This document shows, piece by piece, positions 1-10,083 of a stretch of 62,406 bases of DNA; within the stretch, counting starts at the first letter, position 1, and every line of letters begins with the position of its first letter. Origin of the DNA: Acidisphaera sp. L21 (GTDB lineage: Bacteria > Pseudomonadota > Alphaproteobacteria > Acetobacterales > Acetobacteraceae); NCBI RefSeq assembly GCF_009765685.1, contig NZ_LMUY01000096.1:2525-64930 (forward strand). The letters run 5' to 3'. The notes under the pieces are model-generated. The model was given only the letters and a program-made list of their open reading frames with translations. It did no database searches and was not told the origin of the DNA. The position numbers and the translations under genes are program-made.

Positions 1-1139
1 GCCACGGGGATGCCACGCTCGTCGTACGGACCGCTCCACCAACTGCCGGACACGGCGGCCAGGACGTGATGGTGATGGGTGGTGCCGGCGGTGTATCCAT
101 CCGCGGCCCCGAAATACCAATGCTCGTTGGTGTGGGTGTGACCGCTAAAGCTGACGGTGTTGGGGTGGGTCGAGATCGCGGCGAAGAAATCGGCGTTGTC
201 GATATTGGCGACGCCGGGTTCGGTCCCCTGCTGGGTGCGCAGCGGGATGTGGTGAGAGATCACGACCAGGTCGTCGCGCGGCACGTTGGCCAACACATTG
301 CGGACGAAGGCCAGTTGGTCCGGCCCGAAATGGCCGCGGTACTTGCCGAAGCCGTTGGGGCGCCCGGTGTCGGTCCCCAGGTATTCGACGTTATCCAGCA
401 TGAAGAACGTCACGCCGGCATATTGGAACGCGCTGTAGCGAGCGCCGAACACGCGCTTGAACGTCTCGCGCGAGTGGGTGTTGTCCGGGGCCTCCAGATT
501 CATGTCGTGGTTGCCCGGGCAGTTATACCAGGGCAGCCCGATGGTGCCGACGATGCGGTTGAACCGATCGTAATAGGCCAGGTCGTCGAACATCAGGTCG
601 CCATGGGTGATGCCGAACGCGGCCTCGACCCCGGCGGTGGTGATGACGACATCGTCGCGGATGTAGCCGATCTCGGCGATGGTTTCCGGCTGCGGGTCGG
701 TGAACAGCAGGGCGTCGAACGTCGCCGGCTCGTCCTGCTTGCGCAGCGCGAAGTCGATCGAGGCGGGCAGCGGACCGGTTGGCGCGATGCCGGCAAACCG
801 TTGCCCCAGATCGGGCGTGCCCTGCGGCACGTGCAGGTAGGAGAAGCGGGGGAGTTGAGTCGCCGGGTCAACCGGAGTCATGTAGCCGGCGGGCTTGATG
901 ACGAACACGCTATCCCCAGCGCGGACGGGTATGGCGTAGCGCCCATCCGCATCGGTCTTCACGACGTCGCGCCCGTTGGAAACCATGACGCCGGGCACGC
1001 CGCGCCGGGTGCCGTTCAGATCCTCGAATACCGTGCCATTGGCCGTTTCGCCCGTGGTCTGCGCGGCGGCCCCGTTCACCCCAGCCAGTGCCAGCCCCGC
1101 CGCCGCGGCGAAGGTCTGCCGCCGTGTCACGCCCATCAT
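1..1139 (-). CDS. Tat-exported calcineurin-like metallophosphoesterase (C-terminus cut by window edge)
   Basis: Reading leftward from 1139, about 379 codons stay open to the window edge, so the C-terminus is missing. The N-terminus has a twin-arginine signal (TRRQTFAAAAGLALAG) with an Ala cleavage region. A short Cna-B/SdrD-like beta module follows (about residues 35-95; TDADGRYAIPV is typical). The phosphoesterase domain shows FTDPQPE, GNHD (about residue 208) and SGHTH (about residue 331), which are the metal-binding blocks of the calcineurin-like superfamily; all are seen directly. These imply a dinuclear-metal hydrolase acting in the periplasm; the substrate is unknown. Two adjacent ATGs lie at 1139 and 1136, with GAGGA about 9 nt upstream. 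It runs in the same direction as the dehydrogenase gene to its right, about 90 bp away. Confidence 0.85.
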   Translation of the reverse strand, partial: MMGVTRRQTFAAAAGLALAGVNGAAAQTTGETANGTVFEDLNGTRRGVPGVMVSNGRDVVKTDADGRYAIPVRAGDSVFVIKPAGYMTPVDPATQLPRFSYLHVPQGTPDLGQRFAGIAPTGPLPASIDFALRKQDEPATFDALLFTDPQPETIAEIGYIRDDVVITTAGVEAAFGITHGDLMFDDLAYYDRFNRIVGTIGLPWYNCPGNHDMNLEAPDNTHSRETFKRVFGARYSAFQYAGVTFFMLDNVEYLGTDTGRPNGFGKYRGHFGPDQLAFVRNVLANVPRDDLVVISHHIPLRTQQGTEPGVANIDNADFFAAISTHPNTVSFSGHTHTNEHWYFGAADGYTAGTTHHHHVLAAVSGSWWSGPYDERGIPV

Positions 1140-1232
1140 CGCGCTACGATCCTCGGTCCATTTTCCCGGCTTGTAGACGGTGCCCGCGCTGGCTTGGGTG
1201 ATGTTCTGGTTGCAGCGACGGGCGGGCGGCAG

Positions 1233-2177
1233 CTATTGGGCCGGACGGCGGGTGCCGATAATCTGCAGCAACGCCACCAGCAGCGCGTCCCGCTGCGCCG
1301 CCAGCGCCGGCACGGGCGCGCCCTTCGTCTCCTCCGCCACGCCGTCGATGATGGCGCGGCAGACCTCCGGCGTCAGCGTTGGCTGACCCAGTGAGCGCCA
1401 CCAGGCCTCGTTCGCCTCACCCAGGTGGTCGATGAAATGCGCCATCCCGCCCTCGCCGCCGGCCAGATGGAACGTCAAATGCGGGCCCATCAGCGCCCAG
1501 CGTAGCCCCGGGCCGTAGGCGACCGCGGCGTCCACGTCGGCGACACTTGCCACGCCTTCGGCCACGGCGTGCACGGCCTCCCGCCACAGGGCGGATTGCA
1601 GGCGGTTCGCCAGGTGGCCCGGCGCCTCCTTGTTCAGGCGGATCGGGTGTTTGCCGATGTGGCGGTAGAATGCCAGGCACGCGTCGATGGTTTCGGGGGT
1701 GGTGTCCTGGCCACCCACCACCTCCACCAGCGGGATCAGGTGCGGCGGGTTGAACGGATGGCCGATGGCGAAACGACCCGGCGTGCGCAAGTCTTGCGCC
1801 AGGTCTGTCATCATCAACCCGGAGGACGAGGACGCAACGATCGTATCCGGCGCCATCGCCGCCTCCAACTGGGCGAACAAGGCGCGCTTGGCATCGGTGC
1901 GCTCCGGCGCGCTCTCCTGCACGAATTGCACGCCCGCCACCGCCTGCTCCGGCGTGGCATGGAAGCTGATCGCGTCCTGCGAGGCGCAAGGGGCGCCCAA
2001 TTGCTGGATCGCAGGCCAGGCGTTGGCGATGAAGCGGCGCACGAATGCCTCCCCTTCTGGTGCCGGGTCCCACACCGTCACCTGCAGCCCGCGCGACAAG
2101 AACCATGCGGCCCAACTGGCGCCGATCGTACCGGCGCCGATCACGGCGACGCGGCGCACCTTGGCTGGATCGGTCAT
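1233..2177 (-). CDS. 3-hydroxyacyl-CoA dehydrogenase family protein (carnitine/hydroxybutyrate dehydrogenase type)
   Basis: 314-residue NAD-dependent dehydrogenase. The N-terminal Rossmann fold has GAGTIG at residues 14-19, and the block FAIGHPFNPPHLIPLVEVVGG matches the catalytic-His/NPP region of the HAD family. The C-terminal helical dimer domain follows (NRLQSALWREAVHAV). Single-domain members of this length oxidise the 3-hydroxyl of hydroxyacyl-CoAs, L-carnitine or related 3-hydroxy acids; the SSSSGLMMTDLA block looks more like the carnitine-dehydrogenase branch than FadB. The ATG at 2177 is preceded by GGGGAGA; the frame stays open upstream, but that extension has no fold and would run through the TetR promoter. 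It is divergent from the TetR-phaZ pair across a palindromic operator, so shared control is likely. The exact substrate is unresolved. Confidence 0.85.
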   Translation of the reverse strand: MTDPAKVRRVAVIGAGTIGASWAAWFLSRGLQVTVWDPAPEGEAFVRRFIANAWPAIQQLGAPCASQDAISFHATPEQAVAGVQFVQESAPERTDAKRALFAQLEAAMAPDTIVASSSSGLMMTDLAQDLRTPGRFAIGHPFNPPHLIPLVEVVGGQDTTPETIDACLAFYRHIGKHPIRLNKEAPGHLANRLQSALWREAVHAVAEGVASVADVDAAVAYGPGLRWALMGPHLTFHLAGGEGGMAHFIDHLGEANEAWWRSLGQPTLTPEVCRAIIDGVAEETKGAPVPALAAQRDALLVALLQIIGTRRPAQ

Positions 2178-2297
2178 TTGGCAGGTCTCCCCTCGATTTT
2201 CGTCGTAAACTGGGGCGGGAGCCATGGCCTGTCCACAGGGCAGGCCTTCGTTGCACGGATCTAGGCAGCGCGTGCAGCGCAGCATTAATGTGATCTT

Positions 2298-2317
2298 CAC
2301 CAAACGATTGTTTGGTG
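2298..2317. promoter_or_regulatory. 20-bp palindromic operator, PsrA/TetR type
   Basis: CACCAAAC-GATT-GTTTGGTG: two perfect 8-bp arms around a 4-bp centre. It lies in the divergent gap between the 3-hydroxyacyl-CoA dehydrogenase start (2177) and the TetR coding region. The core CAAAC-N4-GTTTG fits the published PsrA-type consensus of fatty-acid-responsive TetR repressors. Binding by the neighbouring TetR protein is inference. Confidence 0.7.
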
Positions 2318-2343
2318 GCAGCCCTACGAGAGTTACCGCAGCT

Positions 2344-2946
2344 TTGCCCTTGGACAGCACGAAACCCGACAGCCGCCGGCACGACATCCTGCACCATGCC
2401 ACGCAGCTATTCGGCTCGCGTGGATATGGACAGACGTCGATCCGCGACATCGCGTCAGCAGTGGGGATGTTGCCGGGCTCGGTCTACTACCACTTCGCCT
2501 CGAAGGAGGCGCTTCTGGCGGCCGTCTATACCGAGGGGATCGAACGCTCGATCGCCGCGGTGGAGGCAGCGATTGTCGCCAAGACCACCCCATGGGACCG
2601 GCTGGAAGCCGCTGCCGTGGCGCATTTGAGCCTGCTGCTGGCGGATGGCGCGCTGGCGGCGATTATCGCCGACGGCCGCAACCAGCCGATCGCGGCCCGC
2701 GACGCACTCGTGCAGCAACGCAACCGGTACGAGGCGGTGTTTCGCCGCCTGGTCGCCGATGTCGACCTGCCGCCGGGCGTGCAGTCCGGTCCGTTCCGCC
2801 TGGCCCTGCTGGGGGCGCTCAACTGGGCGCTCACCTGGTATCGGCCCGACGGTGATCCGCCGGAGGTCGTGGCGCGCGACCTGTTCGCCGTGTTCCGCAC
2901 CAATCAGACGACCTACCCCCTTGGGAGCCGTGAAATCCAACCATGA
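2344..2946 (+). CDS. TetR/AcrR family transcriptional regulator
   Basis: About 200 residues. The N-terminal helix-turn-helix is clear (ILHHATQLFGSRGYGQTSIRDIA, then VGMLPGSVYYHFASKEAL). The C-terminal half is a helical ligand-binding domain. The frame is open back to an ATG at 2224, but that start would put the 20-bp operator inside the gene and add a tail without fold. A TTG at 2344 or 2350 gives the usual TetR length; this start is uncertain. The stop TGA (2944-2946) overlaps the phaZ ATG (2943), so the two are translationally coupled. With the PsrA-like operator and the PHB/fatty-acyl neighbours, the likely ligand is an acyl-CoA or fatty acid (inference). Confidence 0.85.
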   Translation: MPLDSTKPDSRRHDILHHATQLFGSRGYGQTSIRDIASAVGMLPGSVYYHFASKEALLAAVYTEGIERSIAAVEAAIVAKTTPWDRLEAAAVAHLSLLLADGALAAIIADGRNQPIAARDALVQQRNRYEAVFRRLVADVDLPPGVQSGPFRLALLGALNWALTWYRPDGDPPEVVARDLFAVFRTNQTTYPLGSREIQP

Positions 2947-4160
2947 TGCTTTATCAGATGTACGACCTGCAGCGCCTCGCGATGCAGCCGATGCGCGCCA
3001 TGGTTTCGGGCGCGCTGTCCCTGATGGAAGACAACCCGCTGAGGGAGACGCCGTTCGGCCGCGTCACCGCTGCGGCGCTGGACAGTTTCGAGCATACCAC
3101 CCGCACCTTCGTGAAGCCCGCCTTCGGCCACACCATGACCGTGATCGATGGCGAGCCGGTGGATATCACGGAAGAAATTTCCCTCCGCCTGCCGTGGTGC
3201 GACCTGCTGCATTTCAAGCGTGCGGTGAGCCGCCCGAACGACCCGACGCTGCTGATCGTGGCGCCGATGTCCGGGCATTTCGCCACCCTGCTGCGCGGCA
3301 CTGTGCAGGCCTTCCTGCCGGACCACGAGGTGTACATCACCGACTGGCAGGACGCGAAGGACATGCCGATGTCCTCGCCAGTGTTCGACCTGGACGACTA
3401 CATCGACTACGTGCAGCAATTCTGCGAGCATCTGGGTCCCAAGACCCACATGATCGCCGTCTGCCAGCCGGCCGTACCCGTGTTGGCCAGCACGGCGTTG
3501 ATGAATGCCGAGGGCAATGCGCTGACCCCAGCCTCCATCACCCTCATCGGCGGCCCGATCGACACGCGGGAAGCGCCGACCGAGGTGAACAACTTCGCCA
3601 AGAAGCACGACCTGGAATGGTTCAAGAACAACGTCATCCAGATGGTGCCCTGGGGCAATGCCGGGTTCATGCGCACGGTCTACCCGGGCTTCGTGCAACT
3701 CGCCGGCTTCATGGCGATGAACCTCGGCCGGCACATGGAAGCGCATTGGCAGATGTTCACCCATCTGGTGGACGGCGATGGCGAGCCGTTGGCGTCCAAG
3801 CGGGCGTTTTACGATGAGTATCGCTCGGTGATGGACCTGTCGTCGGAATTCTACCTGCAGACGATCAACGCCGTCTTCCACGAGCACCTGTTGCCGCGTG
3901 GCCTGCTGGTATCGCGCAACCGCCTGGTCGACCCGGCCGCCATCACCCGCACCGCGATCATGACCGTGGAAGGCGAGAAGGACGATATCTCCGGTATTGG
4001 CCAGACCCGCGTTACCCACGCGCTGACGCCCAACTTGCCCGAGCATATGCACGAGCATTGGGAACAGCCAAAGGTCGGTCATTACGGGCTGTTCAACGGC
4101 GCCCGCTTCCGCAACGAGATCGCCCCCCGCATCAAGACCTTCATCGCGAAGCATAACTGA
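2943..4160 (+). CDS. phaZ: intracellular polyhydroxyalkanoate (PHB) depolymerase
   Basis: 405-residue enzyme of the PhaZ1 family, which degrades the native amorphous PHB of cytoplasmic granules to 3-hydroxybutyrate units. The nucleophile is a Cys in a lipase-like box, here AVCQPAVP (Cys174). The catalytic Asp is probably in EGEKDDISG and the His in KVGHYGLFNGARFRNE near the C-terminus. There is no signal peptide, as expected for the intracellular class, and the length is full for the family. It overlaps the upstream TetR gene by ATGA, so repressor and depolymerase are probably made from one message. A strong hairpin follows at 4172-4195. A CoA ligase lies downstream, which would fit reactivation of released acids. 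Confidence 0.95.
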   Translation: MMLYQMYDLQRLAMQPMRAMVSGALSLMEDNPLRETPFGRVTAAALDSFEHTTRTFVKPAFGHTMTVIDGEPVDITEEISLRLPWCDLLHFKRAVSRPNDPTLLIVAPMSGHFATLLRGTVQAFLPDHEVYITDWQDAKDMPMSSPVFDLDDYIDYVQQFCEHLGPKTHMIAVCQPAVPVLASTALMNAEGNALTPASITLIGGPIDTREAPTEVNNFAKKHDLEWFKNNVIQMVPWGNAGFMRTVYPGFVQLAGFMAMNLGRHMEAHWQMFTHLVDGDGEPLASKRAFYDEYRSVMDLSSEFYLQTINAVFHEHLLPRGLLVSRNRLVDPAAITRTAIMTVEGEKDDISGIGQTRVTHALTPNLPEHMHEHWEQPKVGHYGLFNGARFRNEIAPRIKTFIAKHN

Positions 4161-4171
4161 GCGACCCGGCG

Positions 4172-4195
4172 CCCTCTCCCACGTGCGGGAGAGGG
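4172..4195 (+). terminator. hairpin after phaZ
   Basis: CCCTCTCCC-ACGTGC-GGGAGAGGG: perfect 9-bp stem with a 6-nt loop, 11 bp after the phaZ stop. Only two T's follow, so it is either a weak intrinsic terminator or one of the dispersed GC-rich intergenic hairpins common in alphaproteobacterial genomes. Confidence 0.6.
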
Positions 4196-4271
4196 TTCGC
4201 TGGCAGGACATGCCAGAACCACGCTAGGCTCCGCCGTCAACACCGGGACCAAACCCGGCGGCGGAGGAACC

Positions 4272-5912
4272 ATGCTGAGCCTGATGCAAACGCGACCGCT
4301 GATGATCTCGTCCATCATCAAGCACGCCGCATTGAACCACGCGACGACCGAAATCGTATCCCGCACGGTCGAGGATACGATCCACCGGATCAGCTATGCC
4401 GCGATCGAGGTGCGGATGCGCCGCCTGGTGCGCGTGCTGCAGCGCCTGGGCGTGCAGCAGGGGGACCGGGTGGGGACGCTGGCCTGGAACGGGTTTCGCC
4501 ATCTGGAACTCTACTACGCCGCCCCAGGCATGGGCGCGATATTCCACACCATCAACCCACGCCTGGGCACCGACGACATCGCGTTCATCATCGAGGACGC
4601 GGGCGATGCCGTGCTGTTCGCCGAGACCAGCTTCGTCGGGCTGATCGAGGCGCTGGCCCCACGCACGGCCGTCCGCCACATCGTCATGATGACCGACCCG
4701 GCGAATATGCCGGAGGTGAAGCTGGCGCCGAACCAAACGCTGCATTGCTACGAAACGCTGATGGCGGCGGCGGATGAGGATTACGAGTGGCCGGAGTTCG
4801 ATGAACTGACCGCCGCCGGGCTTTGCTACACGTCCGGCACGACGGGGCGGCCGAAAGGTGTGCTGTACAGCCACCGCTCCACCCTGCTGCACGCGTTCGC
4901 AGTCACCTTGCCGGACACGTTCGGCCTACGCTCCGCAGACCGGGTGTTGCCGGTGGTGCCGATGTTCCACGTCAATGCCTGGGGCCTGCCGTTCGCCGCC
5001 CCGATGGTCGGCGCGGCGCTGGTGATGGCGGGGCGGCATCTGGACGGCGCCAGCCTGGCAAGCCTGATGAACAGCGAGCGCGTCACCTTCTCCGCGGGGG
5101 TACCGACGATTTGGCTGGGCCTACTGCAGCATCTGCGTGCGTCCGGTGCCCGGCTGGACACGGTGAAGTCGCTGGTGATCGGCGGCTCCGCCTGTCCGCC
5201 CATGCTGATCGACGTCTTCGCCAGCGAGTACGGCGTGCGCGTCGACCATGCCTGGGGCATGACGGAGATGAGCCCGGTCGGCACCTACAACAAGCCCAAG
5301 GCCGGTGAGGAGGTGCTGAGCGCCGCGGAACAGCGCCAGCGCCGGCTTGGCCAGGGCCGGCCGTTATTCGGCGTCGAGATGAAGATCGTCGATGACACCG
5401 GCGCCACCCTGCCACGCGACGGCATCGCGTTCGGCAATCTCATGGTCCGCGGCCATTGGGTATGCCAACGCTACTACGGCGACAACGCATCTGGCGGCGC
5501 CGACGAAAGCGGCTGGTTCGCCACTGGCGACGTGGCGACGCTGGATGCCGACGGGTTCATGACCATCACCGACCGCTCGAAGGACGTCGTCAAATCCGGC
5601 GGCGAATGGATCAGTTCCATCACGCTGGAAAACATCGCCGTCGCTCACCCGAGCGTGGCGGAGGCCGCGATCATCGCCGCGCACCACCCGAAATGGGACG
5701 AGCGGCCATTGCTGCTGGTGGTGCCGAAAAGCGGCATGACCATCGACCCGGCGGAACTACTGGCGAGCTATGCCGGGCACGTGCCGAAATGGTGGCTGCC
5801 GGATGGCGTGCTGGTGGTGCCCGAACTCCCCCATACCGCGACGGGGAAACTTAATAAGCTCGCATTGCGGACACAGTATGGACAGCATTTTTTGAATAAT
5901 GCGGCTGAGTGA
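4272..5912 (+). CDS. fatty-acyl-CoA synthetase / AMP-dependent acid-CoA ligase
   Basis: 546-residue ANL-superfamily ligase: acid + ATP + CoA to acyl-CoA via an acyl-adenylate. The P-loop signature [11 protein letters not shown] is at 186-196. The adenylate-binding block [10 protein letters not shown], the hinge region [27 protein letters not shown] and the C-terminal catalytic lysine in TATGKLNKL (Lys526) are all present, so it should be active. Overall it resembles the medium-chain/methylmercaptopropionate-CoA ligase branch. The ATG has GGAGG 6 nt upstream. It lies downstream of phaZ on the same strand but is separated by a hairpin and about 110 bp, so it may have its own promoter. Substrate chain length cannot be told from sequence. 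Confidence 0.9.
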   Translation: MLSLMQTRPLMISSIIKHAALNHATTEIVSRTVEDTIHRISYAAIEVRMRRLVRVLQRLGVQQGDRVGTLAWNGFRHLELYYAAPGMGAIFHTINPRLGTDDIAFIIEDAGDAVLFAETSFVGLIEALAPRTAVRHIVMMTDPANMPEVKLAPNQTLHCYETLMAAADEDYEWPEFDELTAAGLCYTSGTTGRPKGVLYSHRSTLLHAFAVTLPDTFGLRSADRVLPVVPMFHVNAWGLPFAAPMVGAALVMAGRHLDGASLASLMNSERVTFSAGVPTIWLGLLQHLRASGARLDTVKSLVIGGSACPPMLIDVFASEYGVRVDHAWGMTEMSPVGTYNKPKAGEEVLSAAEQRQRRLGQGRPLFGVEMKIVDDTGATLPRDGIAFGNLMVRGHWVCQRYYGDNASGGADESGWFATGDVATLDADGFMTITDRSKDVVKSGGEWISSITLENIAVAHPSVAEAAIIAAHHPKWDERPLLLVVPKSGMTIDPAELLASYAGHVPKWWLPDGVLVVPELPHTATGKLNKLALRTQYGQHFLNNAAE

Positions 5913-5968
5913 ATGAACGAACCCGGCAAACCGGCGTTCAGTCATCCGCTGAATTTGGAGAGTGTCCC

Positions 5969-6211
5969 ATGAAGACGATCGTTGCGTTGGCTGCCGTGCT
6001 TGCCCTGGGCACTGCCGCCCTTCCCATGTCCGCCCAGGCCGCCGGTTGCGCGTCGGGTGCGGCAGTTGGCGGCGTCGCCGGCCATATGGCGGGCCATCAC
6101 GGCGTGTTGGGTGCTGCCGCGGGCTGCGCGGTAGGCCATCACGAGAATACCAAGCAGAAGCGCGCCGCGGCTGCCACGACGACGGCAGCCCCACCCGCCA
6201 CGCAGCAATAA
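5969..6211 (+). CDS. small exported Cys/His/Gly-rich protein, copy 1
   Basis: 80 residues starting at MKTIVALAAV, with GGAG upstream; an in-frame start at 5909 would only add a tail before the signal peptide. It has a Sec signal peptide cleaved near AQAA. The mature core reads GCASGAAVGGVAGHMAGHH, a GVLGAAAGCAVGHH block, then a basic Ala/Thr tail. The alternating small residues resemble a glycine-zipper membrane-insertion motif. Two Cys 26 residues apart and five His could bind metal or form a disulfide. It has a tandem paralogue 24 bp downstream with the same core. Function unknown; such short proteins occur in many alpha- and betaproteobacteria. Export is well supported, metal binding is a guess. 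Confidence 0.8.
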   Translation: MKTIVALAAVLALGTAALPMSAQAAGCASGAAVGGVAGHMAGHHGVLGAAAGCAVGHHENTKQKRAAAATTTAAPPATQQ

Positions 6212-6235
6212 CCCCTTAACGGAAAGACCACGCCG

Positions 6236-6484
6236 ATGAAGACGTTTGCAGCGCTTGCAATCCTGGTGGCGGCTGGTTCCGTCGCCCTCCCGCATGACGC
6301 CGGGGCGGTTGGGTGCCTGTCTGGCGCCGCCGTCGGCGGGGTCGCCGGGCATTACGCAGGCCATCATGGCATCCTGGGTGCCGCGGCCGGTTGCGCCGTC
6401 GGGCATCACGCCAAGGTGGTCCAGCGCCGCCGTGCGGCCGAGGCCGAGCGGCAAGGCGCCTACCAGCAGCCTTACCAGCGTTGA
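6236..6484 (+). CDS. small exported Cys/His/Gly-rich protein, copy 2
   Basis: 82-residue paralogue of the preceding gene: signal peptide MKTFAALAILVAAGS with cleavage near AGA, core GCLSGAAVGGVAGHYAGHHG, then a GCAVGHH block and a basic Gln/Arg-rich tail. Both Cys and all five His of the core are kept, while signal and tail have diverged, which points to selection on the core. GGAAAG lies upstream of the ATG. The 24-bp gap to copy 1 implies co-transcription. It is convergent with the acyl-CoA dehydrogenase gene, whose stop is 20 bp away. Confidence 0.8.
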   Translation: MKTFAALAILVAAGSVALPHDAGAVGCLSGAAVGGVAGHYAGHHGILGAAAGCAVGHHAKVVQRRRAAEAERQGAYQQPYQR

Positions 6485-6503
6485 TGACGGAGTTGGGGGC
6501 GGT

Positions 6504-7646
6504 TCAAGCCGCCTCCAACACCCCGCTGCCTTCGGCCAGTTGCGCCAGATGCGTATCGGCGTCGCCGAACAAGATTTCGATCATCGACATGCGCTTGAAG
6601 TAATGGCCGACCATGTATTCCATGGTGACGCCGATGCCGCCATGAAGCTGCACCGCCTCCTGCCCTAGTTTGCGGCCGGAGCGTCCGATCTGCACCTTCG
6701 CCGCGGCTGCCACCTTGTGGCGCTCCACGGGATCGTCCTCCGCCACCATCATCGTTGCCAGCAGCGCCATGGAGCGGGCCTGTTCCAGCAAGACCAGCAT
6801 GTCCACGGCACGATGCTGCAGCGCCTGGAAGTCACCGATGGCGCGGCCGAATTGCTTACGTTGCTTCATGTAATCCACGGTCGAGGCGTGCATCGCCGCC
6901 ATGACGCCCACGGCCTCGGCGGCCAGGAACGCGAGCGCCTCGTCCACCACGCGCTCGATCGCCGGCAGCGCATTCGCCGGGTCTCCGAGAGGGATGCCTG
7001 TGGCCCCCGCCAGCGAGACCTCCGCTGCCCGCAATCCGTCCTGCGTCGGATAGCCACGGACCGACACGCCCTCGCCCGGCACGTCCACCAGGAACAGGCC
7101 GATCCCCGTGCGGTCGCGCGTGCTGCCGGCGGTGCGGGCGGTGACCAAGATCTTGTTGGCGCAATCGCCGTGCAGAACCACGCCCTTGTCACCCTCCAGC
7201 CGCCAGCGCGCGCCGTCCTGCCGGGCGATGGTGGCGACGTTGTGCAACTCGTAGCGGGATTGGGGCTCCACATGGGCAAACGCCAACAACAACTCACCGG
7301 ACGCGATCTGCGGCAGCAAACTGGCCTGCGTCGCGGCGTCGCCGGCGCGGCGGATCAACCCGCCACCGAGGATCACCGTCGCCAGATATGGCTCCAACAC
7401 CAGGCCGCGCCCAAACGCTTCGGCCACGATCATCGCCTCCACGGGACCGCCGCCGAAGCCACCGTGTTCTTCGGCGAAGGGCAGGCCCAGCAGGCCCAGT
7501 TCGGCAAATTGCGCCCACATCGTCCGGCTCCATCCGCCGGGCGCCGCCATGTTCGCGCGCCGTTGGTCGAAGCCGTACTTGTCCGTGATCAGCCGCTCGA
7601 CGCTGTCCTTCAAAAGACGCTGATCGTCGTTCAGATCGAAATCCAT
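6504..7646 (-). CDS. pimD: acyl-CoA dehydrogenase, PimD type
   Basis: 380-residue FAD-dependent acyl-CoA dehydrogenase, last gene of the five-gene minus-strand operon. The N-terminal helical domain starts MDFDLNDDQRLLKDSVERLI, the middle beta domain contains LAFAHVEPQSRY, and the C-terminal block AVQLHGGIGVTMEYMVGHYF is typical of the family. GAGGG lies 6 nt upstream of the ATG at 7646. The gap to the preceding acyl-CoA dehydrogenase gene is 29 bp. Two dissimilar acyl-CoA dehydrogenases side by side match PimC/PimD of Rhodopseudomonas palustris, which are thought to form one heteromeric enzyme. Role inferred: first oxidation step for dicarboxylyl- or fatty-acyl-CoA. Confidence 0.85.
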   Translation of the reverse strand: MDFDLNDDQRLLKDSVERLITDKYGFDQRRANMAAPGGWSRTMWAQFAELGLLGLPFAEEHGGFGGGPVEAMIVAEAFGRGLVLEPYLATVILGGGLIRRAGDAATQASLLPQIASGELLLAFAHVEPQSRYELHNVATIARQDGARWRLEGDKGVVLHGDCANKILVTARTAGSTRDRTGIGLFLVDVPGEGVSVRGYPTQDGLRAAEVSLAGATGIPLGDPANALPAIERVVDEALAFLAAEAVGVMAAMHASTVDYMKQRKQFGRAIGDFQALQHRAVDMLVLLEQARSMALLATMMVAEDDPVERHKVAAAAKVQIGRSGRKLGQEAVQLHGGIGVTMEYMVGHYFKRMSMIEILFGDADTHLAQLAEGSGVLEAA

Positions 7647-7675
7647 TGATGCCCTCGGTTGCTGATGATGTCGGC

Positions 7676-8884
7676 TCAGAAGCCGAGGATCGCCTTCGCC
7701 AGTATGTTGCGCTGAATCTCGTTGGAGCCGCCGTAGATCGAGATCTTGCGCCAGTTGAAATAGGTCGGCGCCGCCTCCGCCGCATACTCCGGACCGATCG
7801 ATTGCGGATCGTTATCGCCCTCCGGCTCCGCCCCGGCGTGGTATGGCATCGCATACGGGCCAACGAGTTCCATGAGCAACTCCGTCGTCGCCTGCTGGAT
7901 TTCCGAACCCTTGAGCTTCAGGATCGAACTCATCGGATTCGGGACGCCTCGGGGTCGATCCCGCTCCCCGGCTACGACGCGAAGCTGGGTCATTTCCAGC
8001 GCGCGTAGCTCGATTTCCAACGCGGTCAGTTTCTCCCGAAAATGCCGGTCCTCGATCAGCGGTTTGTCGCCGATCCGCTCAAGCTTGGCCAACTCGCGTA
8101 GCCGCAACAACCGCGCTTTGGACACGCCGACGCGGGCGATGCCCGTGCGCTCGTTGCCCAGCAGGAATTTCGCGTAGTCCCAGCCCTTATTCTCCTCGCC
8201 AACGAGGTTCTCGTAGGGAACGCGCACCTCGTCGAACCAAACCTCGTTCACCTCGTGCCCGCCATCCAGCGTCTGAATCGGGCGGACGGTGATGCCGGGC
8301 GTCTTCATGTCGATCAGGATGAAGGAAATGCCTTGCTGCTTCTTCGCGGCATTCGGGTCGGTGCGGCAGAGGCAGAAGATCCAATCGGCGTGCTGCGCCA
8401 GCGTGGTCCAGGTCTTCTGGCCGTTCACCACCCACTCGTCGCCGTCGCGCACGGCCGACGTGCGCAACCCCGCGAGGTCCGATCCGGCGCCGGGTTCGGA
8501 GAATCCTTGGCACCACCAGATGTCCAGATTGGCGGTGGCGGGCAGGAACCGCTGCTTCTGCGCCTCACTGCCAAATTCCGCGATCACCGGGCCAACCATC
8601 GACGTGTTGAATGCCAACGGTGCTGGGACGGAGTTGGTCTGCATCTCGTCCAGCCAGATATAGGTTTGCACCGGCGTCCAATCCCGCCCGCCCCATGCCC
8701 GTGGCCAATGCGGCGTCGCCAACCCGGCCTTGTTCATCGCCTGCTGCGTGGTGATGAGGTCGGCCTTGGACACGTGCTCGCCCTTGCCGGCCTTCTCCCT
8801 GATCTCGGCGGGAATTTCGGTCCGGAAGAACCGGCGCATCTCCTCACGAAAGGCGCGTTCTTCCGGGGTGAAGCTGAGGTCCAT
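7676..8884 (-). CDS. pimC: acyl-CoA dehydrogenase, PimC type
   Basis: 402-residue acyl-CoA dehydrogenase starting MDLSFTPEERAFREEMRRFF. The FAD/substrate signature WWCQGFSEPGAGSDLAGLRT, the block NGQKTWTTLAQHADW and the C-terminal YGGSNEIQRNILAKAILGF are clear family marks. The start at 8884 lies 8 bp from the stop of the thiolase gene; an in-frame start at 8944 would overlap the thiolase. It is larger than, and divergent in sequence from, its PimD-like partner. By synteny with the R. palustris pim operon it should act on dicarboxylyl-CoA (pimelyl-CoA and similar) and on straight-chain acyl-CoA. Confidence 0.87.
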   Translation of the reverse strand: MDLSFTPEERAFREEMRRFFRTEIPAEIREKAGKGEHVSKADLITTQQAMNKAGLATPHWPRAWGGRDWTPVQTYIWLDEMQTNSVPAPLAFNTSMVGPVIAEFGSEAQKQRFLPATANLDIWWCQGFSEPGAGSDLAGLRTSAVRDGDEWVVNGQKTWTTLAQHADWIFCLCRTDPNAAKKQQGISFILIDMKTPGITVRPIQTLDGGHEVNEVWFDEVRVPYENLVGEENKGWDYAKFLLGNERTGIARVGVSKARLLRLRELAKLERIGDKPLIEDRHFREKLTALEIELRALEMTQLRVVAGERDRPRGVPNPMSSILKLKGSEIQQATTELLMELVGPYAMPYHAGAEPEGDNDPQSIGPEYAAEAAPTYFNWRKISIYGGSNEIQRNILAKAILGF

Positions 8885-8892
8885 GACGGCTC

Positions 8893-10077
<1,185 letters not shown>

Positions 10078-10083
10078 GCTGGC

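Noticed and set aside
66-1394. 442-codon plus-strand open frame
   Set aside because: It lies antisense to the phosphoesterase gene, has no recognisable motifs, and its composition is that of a GC-rich antisense shadow.
4172-4195. CRISPR or REP-like repeat array
   Set aside because: I noticed no second copy of this hairpin in the window on reading; there is no spacer-repeat periodicity anywhere.
2913-4211. 432-codon minus-strand frame opposite phaZ
   Set aside because: Antisense of a well-supported gene; His/Gly/Val-rich with no domain, typical of a GC-rich shadow.
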